From Gerris lacustris (taxonomy: Eukaryota; Arthropoda; Insecta; Hemiptera; Gerridae): a stretch of DNA of 64,000 nt. The notes under the pieces were generated by a model. That model searched no databases. It had not been told where the DNA came from and saw nothing but the letters and a program-made list of their open reading frames with translations. Shown one piece after another: positions 34,901 to 49,900 of this stretch (position 1 is the first letter of the stretch; each line of letters opens with the position of its first letter). A program made the translations under genes and the position numbers. The stretch lies in the NCBI GenBank assembly GCA_951217055.1, contig OX578277.1:108194514-108258513 (forward strand), given 5' to 3'.

Positions 34901-37900
34901 TGTCTGTAGTGTGTTGTTTGTAGTGTGATGTCTGTAGTGTGTTATCTGCAGCGTGTTGTCTGTAGTGTGTTGTCTGTAGTCTGTGCAGACGAGTGAAGCC
35001 TTACAGCTATAGGGCTTCAGGCCAAATTGAGAAATAAATGTTAGCTCTAACTTTGGGAGCCATCTCTCCCAAATAATGTGAAAAAAGGGGAAACAAAATT
35101 ACTTTCTAAAAACGGTTCCGAAGATTTTGCTTGATTAAAAAGTCTAAAATGAAGTCCATTTATATAAGACTCACCATATAAGAGGTGTTTCCGAAAAAAA
35201 CAACAAGTTGTTGAAAAAAATAGATATAATGACGGAAGGTGAGAAGCCTGGTTCGATTCCCTGGGGTGGAGAAGTTATTATTAAAGTACATTTTGATGAA
35301 ATGTTGGCAGAATGCTATGTCAGGTCGTTAATGGGTATTCTAGTGATCTATAGTAGTAGTTCAAAAGTGTAAAATTCATTCATTCCAAATTCAGTTGTGT
35401 CTTATCATATTTTTTCATTTGATTTCTAACAAATGCACAACAAAGAAGTATAAAAAATTTTATAACCACAATAAAGAATTATGGATTGATTCGATGACTA
35501 ATTAAATTGTGTAATAAAGTATTGTATTAAGTAACTATTGTATGGATAGTTTAAAGGATATAATAACCGCAATTTTAATCTGGTAATTAAAAATATAAGA
35601 AGACATACAAATCTGCAAGATTAATTAAGGTATAAATCTTTGAATCATAGCTATATTTTCATTGAAAAAGTTTTGAAAGCCGTTTCAAAATATTTTTTGC
35701 CCAAGGCAAGTATAGTTTTTTCTGAGATTGCATCTTGTTTCTTCGTGAATACGCTTTCATTCTGGGGCAGGATTGAGTTTTAAATCATCCATTCTGGATC
35801 CGAATTGAGTTCTAATTATCAATTCTGGGTCTGGATTGAGTTTTAAATCCTCTATTCTGGGTCCGGATTGAGTTTTAAATCATCCATTCTGGATCTGGAT
35901 TGAGTTTTAAATCATCCATTCTCGGTATGGATTGAGTTTTATATCATCCATTCTGGATCTGGATTGAGTTTTAAATCATCCATTCTCGGTATGGATTGAG
36001 TTTTATATCATCCATTCTGGATCTGGATTGAATTTTAAATCCTCTATTATGGATCCGGATTGAGTTTTAAATCCTCTATTATGGATCCGGATTGAGTTTT
36101 AAATCCTCTATTCTGGATCCGGATTAAGTTTGTAAATCATCCATTCTGTATCCGTATTGAGTTTTAAATCATCCATTCTGGATCTGGATTGAGTTTTAAA
36201 TTTTTAAATCCTCTATTCTGGGCCCGGATTGAATTTTTGATTCTCCATAAAAACATAGTAGCTAGTAATGGTTACATCAAAAAATATGAAGTATAATTAT
36301 AAAGAGGTAACATTAAGATTAGAAATTTAAGATTAATTTGAGCTTAATAGAGAGTCAGCAGTTGTCCTGGTTTAGCCCCCTATACACATGGGAACCAGGT
36401 TCGCTCATCTCGGTTCTGCGAATCAAGTTTCAACCTGATAGAATACCTGGGTTTAACGTCTTAAGTTCGGCACAAACTTAATCCTTCACCTAAAACCTTT
36501 GTTCAACCTGCACACACTGGAGAACTTAGTTCTTGCGAACCGAGATCGGCTAATCCCTTGTGTATATAGACCGCTTTAGATACGAAGAGAATCGAATAAA
36601 GTCAATATAGAATCACTTATAAAAAATTAAATTAAAACTAAGAAGAATTTACAAAAAGTAAAAAGGGTAAGAGCATAATCTAATTAAAAGTAAATCAACG
36701 GGTTCCCTAAGAGGTAAGGAAAACAAAATTAATTTATTTTTAATCAATTCGAAAAAAGTGAAGCAATGTAAGACATCTGTGAAAACTAAAAAGAAAATAA
36801 TTACATTGAGGTTGAGATGGGTCTGGTAGATGTACTAGGATAATTCAGTTAGCTATGCAGCATCTACCAGTTTCTTCATTACATAAACTCTTACAACTTC
36901 CTGTTTCCTTTCTTAAAACTTAAATTATAACTCGGGCAATGTAAAATTCCAAAGATTCTGCCAACATTCGTTAGCATGTTCTCTAAATTAAAATGAACCT
37001 TCTATTCGTATTAAAAAAAAAAATAACAAACAGCAAAACAAAACACAACACAGATTTAAAACAAAAACAAAATCAACCGGACAAGATCAAAGAGTGGGGG
37101 AAGAGTGCCCCATAGTCCCTCGCCCTGCACCGTTCGCGATTCATAGATGCGAAGATGTAAAAATTATAACTAATTTCATCACTCTACGGAACGAATTACA
37201 TCACTATAGTTCAGCAATTATTAAAAGGGTAGCTGTTGAACTATATAGAGTGAAGTAATTCCTTTAATTGTAACTTCTTCACTCTTAACAAATGTATATA
37301 CTACAATCATCATTCCCGACATAAAGCCTGATGATGCCCAGGATAGAGCGAAATATTGCAAAGAAAATAAATTAATATAAAAATAGACTGCCAATTAGTG
37401 TGGCATATAGCTTCCTCGCATCCTATTCATGTACTTTATTGATTTTATGCTTTTACAAACCATTATTGTCAAAAAAAAAAAAAAAAAAATCAATTTTTTT
37501 AATATTACCCCCTCAAAACTAGAAATAACACAAAATAGAACGTAACATAATTTAATCTACCATTCAAGAGCTTTTCAACGATATACATCATATTATAAAA
37601 GATAACTTTGACATTTGTACCCCTGTACTTTGAGGTACCAAGATTATATTTTTAAAAAACAAACAATACAAAAGGGCATTGATTAAACTAATAAATAAAT
37701 ATAAATAAGAAATATAATAACAAAAAAATATTTTAACCCTTTAACCTACAACAAAATTTAAAATCGGTACAAAAGTACGTGTACAAATTTTTAAAAAATA
37801 AACCAATAAAATAGCTTTAATGTACATATCAAGGCCTTTCAAATGATATACGACACAATATTAAAAAACTAAAAAAAGTGGTCACATGACAGTGCACACG

Positions 37901-40900
37901 GGAAAAAGTTTACTCTCATGTTCTCAGCAAATAGAATGAACTAATGAAATAAAATATAATCAATTTAAAGAGCATTAGTGTAAGATTCAAGCGCCTCAAT
38001 CAGAAATAAAATCGGTCAACTAATATAGAATCTATGGCTATTCTAAGACAAAAATGAAAGAAATAAAACCAAAAAAATACCAAAATTATCACCATCTAAG
38101 GTACAACCGATGATGATACGACAAAAAGTCATAGGACCAAAGTTGTAGATCTTTTAAAATCAGTTACCGCTGCTGCTATCCGTTTTCCAATACAACTTAC
38201 TGTTTAGCCGCAATAAGTCCCCAATACAGCTTAAAAATCAAGTCGGCCATTTTTATTTTTTTAAGGGGGGAAGGAGGGGGAAAAGTGAACTTTGTATAAT
38301 TATTTTGGTTCACAATATGGACGTTGCGCGTCGAATGGCGCCTCCCACAAGTCTCTAGCTCTTCTGGAAGTGGGTAAACATTCATATCAGTCAGTGAGTC
38401 AGTTAGCCATGCTGCTTTATAGTACATAGACATTAATTTAGCACGATTTAAAGTGCGCAGACGGTTGAAATAAGGCAGGTGCTATCTGCAGGCTACATTC
38501 GACAAACCATACAAATTTCATAAAAATCAGATGATTACTTTTAAAGATATAGCTGTAAATAAATGTATGTTTGTGAGCATGTGGAAGATAAACAAATAAG
38601 CGCAGAAGGTTGAAACTTATATGGGACCAACAATGGGCTACGTATTACCTACTAACTAAATTTAATTAAAATGGGACAAATAGTTTTTAAGATATGGTGG
38701 TTCGCAAAAATTGAGCGACAGACCGACAGACAGACCAACAGACCCACAGACAGACCGACAGACAGACACGGAACCAAAAATGATCCCTGATGTCTGAAAC
38801 GGATTTCTGTCTTGGAATTTTTTAAATCGGAGACCTAAAATTTTTTCGCTCTTCAGAACGATCACATAGCTTCCTTTACCTTCGGTAAGCTCGGAAGCAA
38901 TAATAATTTTTAATTTATCATCCCAAAAGGCCATAATAATAAGGGATAAATCTGTGTATACAGGGTGTATCAATTTCAGATGGACATAAAATATGGGGTA
39001 TATCTACAGGTCATTTGGAGCAAAAATGTTCATATAAGCTATAGTCCAATTCTCAACGGTGTAGGAGCTATAAGCAAAAATAGACTGTGTTAAAAACAAT
39101 CGACCTTTACCTTAAAAAACTGAAATAACTCAAAATATATTAATCTTGTTACAATGAATGAACTATCGTTGGAAAGAGAAGGACATTTCTTATAAAATTA
39201 TGTATGTTTTAGTGGATTAAAGCTTTTATGAACTTTTTTGCTCCAAATGACCTTTTCCACCCCTTTTTCTATGACCATCTGAAATTTATACACCCTGTAT
39301 ATAAGGAAGAGTGCCTGCCATAATTTGACTGGTGATGAATGCAAACTGAGAAACTTCAAAATATCGGTAAAAGAAATTAATTTTATTCAAAGCCTTGATC
39401 TAAATCTTAAATAAATACTTTGTATAGTAACGTGGATCCTATAAGGGTAGAAGGAAGAAGAAGACTAAACTACTTCATATCGGCAACGTTTCGGCTTAAC
39501 CAGCCATTTTCCAGCCTCCGTCATCTGAATTAACCCTCAAGCTATAGAGTTAAAACTGTGAGAATGTATGAATATTTTGGGGAACTGGCAGTTCACCACG
39601 TCAAAAAAAAACCTAAAATCAGTACAAAATATAATTACTAGTTAATGTACTAGAGAAACTCAGTGTCAAGAACAATGTAAACTTTTAATTCCCCAATGAG
39701 AATAGGTAAAATGTTACTAAAACAAACATAACTGTGTAGAATTTTCTTCTCTTTTGTGTCAATAGGGGTTTATAAATAAAAATGAAATAAAGTAGACTAC
39801 CGCATTTCAATTGGCTATATTTCGTTCCCTCATTGGAACATTATCAAACCTGCAAGAAATTGACAAAAATTAAAAAAACAAATCTTTTTACAATAATATT
39901 ATGCTTAACTATTTTAAATGTAGTTACCTAGTTAGAATGATTGAAGAAACTCTTCAATTGTCAATTATAAAAGTTAAAAATGATTACTAAAACAAGTAAA
40001 ACGTCAGTAAAAATAAAAGGTTTGTTCCAACAGAGCCTCGGACGGTTCTAGAACTGCCGGGAGCATGCGCAGTATCGAAAGACCGTTCCTACACGCTTCT
40101 CGGACGGTTCTGGAACTTTTAGTCCCGTGTTCCAACAGAAAGACGAACGGTTCTGGGACAGTCCTAGAACCGTGAAAACAGTTCCCGGACTGAAGCAGGA
40201 ACTCGACTAGAACTACTAATACTAATATACGGAGGCGTGTAGGTTACACTACTACTACTATTCAACTATAACCTAACATTTGTTTTCGTTTCTTTTCTTC
40301 ATATTTCTGTTTCCTAGAGTGTTTTGTTTCTCTCTCCACAGTTAATATATTATACTACTTCTTTCTTCTTTACGTTTTATTTTTTATCATGATAGTATAT
40401 TGGAATAATAAAATATAATTTATATTTTATATTAATTATTCCTCATGATAATTTAAATTTCTCATAGCGACTTTGAGTCCTTTATAAGAATTACCTCCGA
40501 TCTTTTTGTGTGTACATCCGCCGATGATTTACAGACTAGAAAAAAAACCAGATAAATTGTTCTTATAATTTTCTTTTTTGTAGTTTTGAACCCTTTATTT
40601 GTAAATATTTCTTAATGTGTGGTTGACCTTTTCTTATATGAGGGTTTATTTTTAATAAGCCAAGATAAAATTCACATTTTATTATCCGAAACTTGATTCC
40701 GAGATCTCTGTGAAGGAGGGGTCTTACGAACCCGGGGATATCATTAAAATCCGTTTCATATACGTCTGTGTATGTACGTTCGTATGTAACTAAACCTTTA
40801 ATAACATATCGCTTCAAGATATATCGTATCGGTCTGCGGCATTTTTTTCAACTTTTGTCGGAAAAACTGATGGCGACAAACCCAAACATCGTAGCTCACG

Positions 40901-43900
40901 ACGTTTCGGAGCTGTAGTCACTTAAGCACGAAATAGGTCTGTCGACGATAACTTCAGTAGACATTATTTGATTTCTATTTTGTTTGGGGTATATATTATT
41001 ATGTGTCCTATTTGGTAGATTGTACCTATACTTTTTGGGCACAAGCGGTTTTGGAGATATGGGCATTTTCATGTTTTTACTTCCATGATAATGGGTAAAA
41101 CCATAAAACCGGTAAATACTGAGTTCTATGGATCGCGTATTGACTCCACATTTCATGGAAGTCATGTGTGGGATTTCCACCCGGTACTTTTTATATGATT
41201 TAACAGTTAATAATGTTTAAAAAAATTACAATTTATACAAACAAATTTTTAATAGGCAACTGAAACTAAAAGACAGGATTGTTACGAGCCTGACGAATCC
41301 CAAATGTGAGACCAAAATATAATCATTCAGAAATGACAGAGTGATAAATTTGTAACTTTGCCCTAATGTGCATTCTTATAAACTTTGTTGAGTTTAACAA
41401 TAGAATATGTTCACGTAAATAATCCATTTCTGAGTGAACATAAACAAAACAAGTGGAGAGATACGAAGAGGAAAATAAAAACAAGATAAAGAGAGGTAAC
41501 ATGAAGGTTGCAGTTCTGAAAGAGTTCTAAAATCGTTCCAACAGGCTCCTCTTTTTGAATCAGTTCTGAACCAGTCCTCATAGACGCATGCGCATTAAAA
41601 AATCCTGAACTGGTTCTAGAACCGTTCTGGAATTGGCTGTTGGGACAAACCTAAAATAAGAGGAGTGAGTCACTTCACTCACTGGGATTTGTTCCATGAC
41701 TGACCTTATATTGTGAAAAGTAACATTTTTATCAAAATAAATAAACCCAGGTTTATTTCTAAAGGTTTTCTAACAATCTATACAGTTTATCTAATTTAAT
41801 TAACTACATATTTTTTAAAACATATATTTATTAAGAAACTACTATATACTATATTTTCTAAAATATTTGCAATTAGCAACTTGCATTGACTAATCAGTAA
41901 CCAAACAAAATAAATTTGAAATAAAATTAGTAATTTGAACAAATCTAAAATATCACATTAATAAAATTAAAAACAATCAAAGACAGTACATCAAGTAAAA
42001 TTATTATTTTATACAACAGAAAACCATAGCAAACACATTAACAACTTAACTGATTTTTGTAAAAATTACCGCCTAAATCTATAAATCTAAACAACTCATC
42101 GTTAACAATAAAATTTAAATTATAACAAGAAATTTAAATAACAATTAGTCAAACAACAAATTAAATAAATCCACAAACAAAACAATATATTACAACATTG
42201 ACAGATTTATAAATTATTCTCTAAAAAATAATGAATAAAAATAAATTAAAAATGAAATAAAATTATTTTATATGCATGTTTAATTAATCCTTAAATTTTC
42301 GATTCAAAGTTTAGTGTTTTAAAAATTCCTGAGTAAAATTTGTTTAGTTCCTTTGTGTCAGTTTTATAATTAATGTTATTAGGACAACTTGATAATAATT
42401 ACTGCTTCTAATAATTTTCTTTTATGATTATTGCTTTCTTTATCAAGTATTTTGGCTTTATTGAAGTCTGGTAAATGATTCTATTGCGTGAGAGGACAGA
42501 GCAGTATTATTCTTTTTATTCCTAACATCTCCTTCACGCTGTTTCATTCAATTTTTAAAAGTTTGCCGAGACTCTCCAATATATTTTTTATTACAATTTG
42601 AGCACGGAACGACGTATACAAACCCCATTTCTTGGTCCTTTGGAACATTGTCTTTAAGTTTGCTAAAAAATCGATTTTTAATTTTATTAATTGGTTTCAT
42701 CCCAAACTTAATATGTATTTTTAATTTTTGTCAATTTCTTGCAGGTTTAATAATGTTCCAATGAGGGAACGAAATATAGCCAATTGAAATGCGGTAGTCT
42801 ACTTTATTTCAATTTTTTTTTTATAAACCCCTATTGACACAAAAGAGAAGAAAATTCAACATTAAGTAAAGGGGACAACCAATAATTAGATATGGATAAC
42901 TGTGTAGAATTACCATAATCAGAATGGAATGATCATAATCACTGTTGTTGCGTAGGTAAGTATAAATAACAGTATCACAGGGTTAAAAATTACAAAAACT
43001 AACATTTAACAATAACAACTAACAATATCACAGTTTAAAAACTATAAACTATACTAATTACAATAAATAGCGTGATATAATTAGATCGAGTCTGCCAGTT
43101 CCCCAAAATATTCATACATTCTCACAGTTTTAACTCTATAGCTTGAGGGTTAATTCAGATGACGGAGGCTGGAAAATGGCTGGTTAAGCCGAAACGTTGC
43201 CGATATGAAGTAGTTTAGTCTTCTTCATCATCTTTCTACCCTTATAGGATCCACGTTACTATACTAAATAGTTATTCAGGGTACAGCTAGCATCACTACT
43301 AATTAAATAAATACCTTTGTTAGTACTATTTCAAAATAACATTATATCAAAAAACCTCTTCTAATTTGTTTTTTTGCTAGAAAAGGAAAAAAAGTGTATT
43401 AAATTTAGTTTTCTAGCGAGATTTAATGCTATAAGCTGATTGTGTCCGGGGAGTATTCACTGACAGGTCTGATTTATAGCCTTAAGCCATGCGTGCACAA
43501 AGCTTCCAGCTGACCCCAACTCCACCGCAATAGAAAATGTATTAACTCAACTCTTATAACAGGGTTATCTGTGATATAGTAACAATCAATATTATTCTCA
43601 GCTGATTTCAAAAGTTAGCATCAAATCACTTTAACACCTCTATGAGTTCCACATTGATATATATAATAATACGTAGTGAGGTTAGTTTCCTTGTATGTGA
43701 ATTTTATTGATTGTAGAGTCTATAAGAAATAATTAAAAAGCTCACTTATGCAATATTTCGACCCTTCTTTGGGTCATCTTCAAGCTGAAAACACATTTAT
43801 TGTCAATAACTTCAGTAAATTTGTTCTGCTTTGTAACATATTACATAATTAAATTGCTTTTTATATCTACCTGACTAGAAAATTACTGTTGCATCCTGTT

Positions 43901-46900
43901 CATGCTAAAAAAAATATTTTAATTAAACCAGAGTGGTTTTAGTCAATCTGAAATAATTACTTCTGTTAAAGGGGTCCAATGTGAAATATAATTGAGGTTC
44001 TTTTGGATATCAAATATTTTGTACTTACTGTTAAAAAAAGGTAATGATTTTCTTCAAAAATCCATAGTTATTCTATGTCTTTCACTATACAGGGTGGCCA
44101 CGATAAACTGACTCACCCAGTTATCTCTTTTATTTTTGAAGATAGAGAACAAATGTAAATGGTAATTCACCTTGGATTTTCGCGTAGTTTTATAATATGA
44201 TTTCCAAAAATATTTTTATCTCATAGTTTTGGCGTTATCTCTCTCAACTTTGTAATCTTAAATGGTAACCTATATTTTTAATATTTGTTTCTTAAATTAG
44301 ATGCTTTTGAAGAAAAATGAGCCTTGAATCAACAAAATCGGTTGAGAATTGACAGAGATATTCAGTTTTCAATATAACAAAAATGCTATCTAAGTATGTA
44401 AAATACTAAATTAAAAAAAATATATATATATCTTAATTCTGTTTATTTCACTTTGTTTTCCACTTAAGGTTAGTTGAATGCATTTACTGATCAAAAGTCA
44501 AACCTTTTTTCCATTCCATTCAGGAACATCGTTAGTATGGCACCTCTTTTGATCAGTGTGTCGACCACCTTCCTTAACTCTACTGTTTCGGTAAGGAAAT
44601 GAAAAAAGGTTTGACTTTTGATCAGTAAATGCATTCAACTAACCTAGATAAGTGAAATAAATAGAATTAAGATCATTTCGTTTAATTTGCAATTTTTTTG
44701 TTACAGTACTTTACATACTAAAATAGCATTTTTGTTATATTGAAAATTAAATATCTCTGTTAATTCTCAACCAATTTTGTTGATTCAAAGCTCATTTTTC
44801 TTCTAAAGCAATCTAATTTAAGAAACAAATATAAAAAATATAGGTTACCATTTAAGATTACAAAGTTGAGAGAGATACCGCCGAAACTATGAGATAAAAA
44901 TATTTTTGGAAATCATATTATAAAACTACGTGAAAATCCAAGGTAAGTTACCATTACATTTTTTCTCTATCTTCAAAAATAAAAGAGATAACAGGGTGAG
45001 CCAGTTTATCGTGGCCACCCTGTATAAGTATAAATTCACAGATCCAAAAATTCTTATTGTATATTATACGTTTTCTCGAGTTTTCTTGGTTTTTGGTTTC
45101 CTTTAAGGATGAAGTAAGTAAAAGGATTAGGATGGCAAGGGAACATGGATTGAAAGGACTTATTTCGGGAGGATATCGGGTATTGATTAAGCAACATCCA
45201 AGCCATTAAGGATGCTTAGATTGGTTGAGGCTTGGCAGTGTTTTTTAGGGATGATGGATTGGTGGGATTGAATTCTGCCGCAACTTGACAGCTTCTAAGA
45301 CCCTACGCTACGTCTTAAACTCAAATAAGTTTAATACATTTTTATAGATTGATTTTCAGTTTAAGTTAAGATCAATTCTAGCTTTCTATCGGTACATTTT
45401 GAGACTAAAACTTAAGGCTGATTAGTTTATTGGGGGCCTGATTAGTTCATAAGATCATGTGCATAACGTTCCACAGAACAGAACTTGAGTGTTAATTAAT
45501 TCTTATAGATCCCTTGGTGCTAGAAGAATTGAGGAACAAATTTAGCGCTTGTTGATAATATAATTATCATTGTTATATATAATGTTAGTGAAAAAAAAAA
45601 ATTACATAGTTCCGAATTTACTTACTTCACATAATAATGACAACCATCTAGAGAGCTGATCTTGAACCTATAAAAGGACAAATCTTTGTACAACGGATCT
45701 CCCCAGCACTGAATCTAAACCGTGCCATCGATGTATTTGAAATAATATAATCAATAAATAATATAATCGATATTTCCTGTTTTGCTGTCATTCAATGTTT
45801 ATCTATCACAAATTTGAGACCCATCAAAATGAAGATTGCGTAAATATGGGACATGGGAAAACAAATAAAATAACATGCGGATTCTTTCCGTACAGCAAAA
45901 TTTGCTGAAAACTAATTAAATTCTGCTGAAAGACGGATAAAGTATTAAAATAATGCATTGTCATCGTGTTCTGAGCAATGCTAATAGTTTCAAATGTCTA
46001 GCTATTCGGGAATTTAGTTAGAAATCGATTGCCAGATTTGTACCGGACAAACAAACAAACAAGAAAGCAAGCTAATAGAAACGTAGGAAAAATACTTGTG
46101 GTGTCGCGGGCCACCCGGTAGGAACGAAGTTCCTTTCATTTTTCATTAAATATAAATTATAAAATCACACTGATAAGTACGTAGTACGTATACGTTGCTA
46201 ACTACTTATACATTGCGGAGTTAAGAGACAAAATTAAAAGTAACGAACTGTTTGCACCTAGCGGAGTTAAGACAAAACTAAAAGAAACAAGAAGCATTAT
46301 TTGTATCATTAAAGCAAGCGTCTTACAATAAATATGAATTCAAATTTTTAAGTCTTTTGTAGTTTTCATACTACGGAAAGATTAAATTTTACTTTAAATC
46401 AAATTATAATTATGCGGGGGTCTATTTTTCTCTGTATGTCTCCCGTAGTTATTGATAATTATAATTTGATTTAAAATAAATATGTATTGAATATTGAGAA
46501 TAAGTTAGTTAATCATGATGAGTTTATAGTTAAAGAGTATGTTTGTAGTATACAGGGTGGTCCAAAAGTCTCCCCCCCCCCCCCCTTTTAACTTTTGAAC
46601 GGTTTGAGATAAATTAATGAAACTTGGGGGATCTCTACCATGCAAAGGGAAGTTTGTTTTCATGCAATCGCCCACTAGGGGCAACCACCCACTTTGCCCC
46701 CAGGCCACCCAACTTCAGAATTTCAAATTGGAGTGTATATTTTTGATAGCATATTTGGATTCTACGGTGAAAAATAATAAACTTTTACTTGAAACTTCTT
46801 TTTCTATTTCCAATATTTTGCCCCCTACAGAGGGGCAAAGATAGCAAAATAACCCTTCCGAAATAGTAAAAGAATAACACTTAGATCGATATAAAATCTA

Positions 46901-49900
46901 AACGGTTTGAAATAAAGTAATGAAACTTGGGTGATCTGTACCATGTAAAGGGAAGTGTGTATTCATCCACTCGCGTACTAGGGGCAACCACCATTTTGCC
47001 CCTAGGCGCTGAAATTTACCATTTTTATAACTTTACCCCCCTATCGGGGCAAAATATTGGAGATGGAAAAAAACGTTTCAAGTAAAATATTTGGCACTTT
47101 TTTACTTTAGCACCCCCCTTGGTTCTAAACAATAGTCTGCCCTACAAAATTCACAAAGGTTTGTGTGTTTGTCTCTCCAAGACATTGAGACTCCTGGGGA
47201 AGTTTTATAATTAATATTCCTTTATCTTAATAGTTGATTAGACTAAGGGATATGACCACAATTATATACACAAGTGTGATATTCCTTGGTCCCAAGGTAC
47301 ATTGGAATAAATATCCCTTCGTCTTAATAGTAATTTAGAGTAAGGAATATATGCTACTCTGTATAATGTTCCTATGTCTAAATAACTATTAACACAAAGG
47401 GATATAGGGGGGTGCTAAAGTAAAAAAGTACCAAATATTTTTATTTTTTGCCGTAGAATCTAAATATGCTATCAAAAATATACACTCTTAGTTGACATTT
47501 TGAAGTTAGGTGGCCTTGGGGCAAAATGGGTGGTTGCCCCTACTGCGCAATTGCATGAAAACAAATTTCCCTTTACATGGTACAGATCCCACAAGTTTCA
47601 TTACTTTATTTCAAACCGTTAAGATTTTACAACGTATTATCGGAAGAGTTATTTTGCTATCTTTGCCCCCCTGTAGAGGGCAAAATATTGGAAATAGAAA
47701 AAAAAAGTTTCAAGTAAAAGTTTATTATTTTTCACCGTAGAATCCAAATATGCCATCAAAAATATACACTCCAATTAGAAATTCTGAAGTTGGGTGGCCC
47801 GGGGGCAAAGTGGGTGGTTGCCCCTAGTGGGCGATTGCATGAAAACAAACTTCCCTTTGCATGGTAGAGATCCCCCAAGTTTCATTAATTTATCTCAAAC
47901 CGTTCAAAAGTTAAGAGGGGGGGGGGGAGACTTTTGGACCACCCTGTATAGCCTGAGGTAAAAGAACTGTTTTCTACCTACCCGCCTACTAATTTAAAAT
48001 ATTAAAAGATATATCTCTTCCCTACTCAAAAACGTCTGCTTCTATCAGGTTGAAATTTTACGTGCCTGTTTCAATTGTACATTAGACGATGTGTAAGAAG
48101 TTTTATTAAAATCGTTACGTTAGAACGTAAGATATCGGTAAAAACGTTGTTTTCTTTATTTTAAACGTTTAGGTACGCTTTGATAAATTTAGTGATTTTT
48201 ATCACTTCATAGCAGTGTCAGTGTTCATTTTACTAAAAAAAAATTATTTAAAAAACAAAGTTGTTTTTCTCATTAAATAAATGAAGTTGAATATTTTCCC
48301 GTCCTAAAATTCCAATTTTAAATTTGAAGCGTACGTTTACTTGAGCGTTGCGCGTGAACGCTTGGGCGGATAACGTTGTCCAACAAACTCAGCCTGGGCA
48401 TTGGTAAAATGAACATGTGTACCAAATTTCAACTCTCTTTGTTATCTTTTACTTAAGTTATCGTCATCGGTAGATTTCGTGACGCTTGGTTTTGTGACGG
48501 TGCTTTTGGTCATTTTTTCGGATTCACTCCCGGGCTCCAAAACGTGCCATAAGGAACTTCGTTCCAAAATCAATTAGTTTTTAAGATTTTTCACGCATTT
48601 TTATGGAAGTCTTTAAAGCTGGAAGAAGAAGTAATAAAGCTGTTTACTGTAAGTTTCATAGAAATTAAGAATCGATTAATGTTTCTAAACGTTGTTATGA
48701 ATATGAATGCACACCAATAAAATGTTTTAGTAAAATTGTACATTTGTTATATTTTAATGCCAATAAACAGATGTCGGCTTATCTGAGTAAATTAAATTTC
48801 CTAGATAAGATCCCTAGGGTACAAATCAACGGGGACTATCACATTAAAAATATTAATATTGCTTCCGAGCTTACCGAAGCTGACGGAAGCTATGTGATCG
48901 TTCTGAAATATTCTAAAAATATTGTTATGTCTCCGATTTCAAAAATTCCAAGACAGAAATCCTTTTCAGACAGACCCGCAGAAAGTAGCCCCAGATTAAT
49001 TTGAACCACCTTTAACCATCTTTAAAACCTTTAAACCATCTTTTACTTTTGCTAAATTGATACTTTGATTCATTTAAAAAATCAAAACAATTTTAACAGA
49101 TTAAAAAACAGGGGACACAATTAAACAAATAAGAAAAAAAGCATAAAATCAATAAAGTAAATCATAGGATGCGAGGAAGCTATGTGCCACACCAATTAGC
49201 AGTCTATTTTTATGGTCAACATTTATTTTGTAGTATTTTTTGTTGTTTTTTAAAAGATTTTTCAGAACGACTAAAAATATCTATTTAAGGGTACAGAATA
49301 AGAAAGAAAGCGTGTTTTTTACGTAAAAGTTTTTTCTCAATGATAAAGTTGCTCTGATAGTAAAATGTGACGAGGGGATAGTTGAAATAAAAGACTCACT
49401 CAGGAAAAAAAGGAAAAGCGTTGATTTGGAAACAGAGACGGAGCTTGTGTTGTGCCTGAGTAAGGGGAGGGGACTTTACAGTTGCGTAGTTGTGATTGCA
49501 AGTTGGGTCTAAGCACGCGATGGGACTTAACACAAGCAAAATCCTAACCCTCGCAGCTTACCTTTAAGCAGGTCAGAGCAATTTAACTTAGTCTCTCAAT
49601 CTTATACTTCTTCTCCATGCAAAAATCCATTCCATACCTTTCGGAATTGAAATCCCCTCCACCGAACGACAGAGGAAAAGAAAAAAAACAGCGATATTTC
49701 TGTCTATTTCTCTCTAACAACTATTTGCTTTGGGGGAGTTGCTCCGTTAAAAACCATATCCTAAGTTGGAAAATAATATGGAGCGAATCTATACAATATA
49801 AAACCGGATTTTACCTTGGAGGGAAGATAATTAAAACAATTGATTTTGGCCCAGCAAAACCAACAGTCTGTTTTCCTTTCTATTTTGGTGATTTCTTTAT

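Larger units (their letters stand above)
39422..43264 (-). mobile_element. Penelope-like element with inverted terminal arms, internally deleted
   Basis: The outer arms 39422-39595 and 43090-43264 are near-perfect complements (GTATAGTAACGTGGATCCTA at the edge, CAACGTTTCGGCTTAACCAG inside). A second pair, 39745-39885 and 42712-42865, also matches. Between them on minus is a GIY-YIG endonuclease remnant (42291-42709), the domain that marks Penelope-like elements. The reverse transcriptase is gone: the arm abuts the endonuclease linker directly. Segments 39886-40009 and 41661-42290 are AT-rich non-coding parts of the same element. A 1.6-kb TIR transposon later inserted at 40018-41652. Confidence 0.75.

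Noticed and set aside
37330..37365. Hammerhead ribozyme (CTGATGA ... GAAA at 37336)
   Set aside because: The core letters fit, but no upstream strand complementary to the sequence after GAAA with an NUH cleavage site is present.
40563..41180. Two minus frames (84 and 94 codons) as a transposase
   Set aside because: No catalytic motif is visible; kept only as unidentified frames inside the 1.6-kb element.
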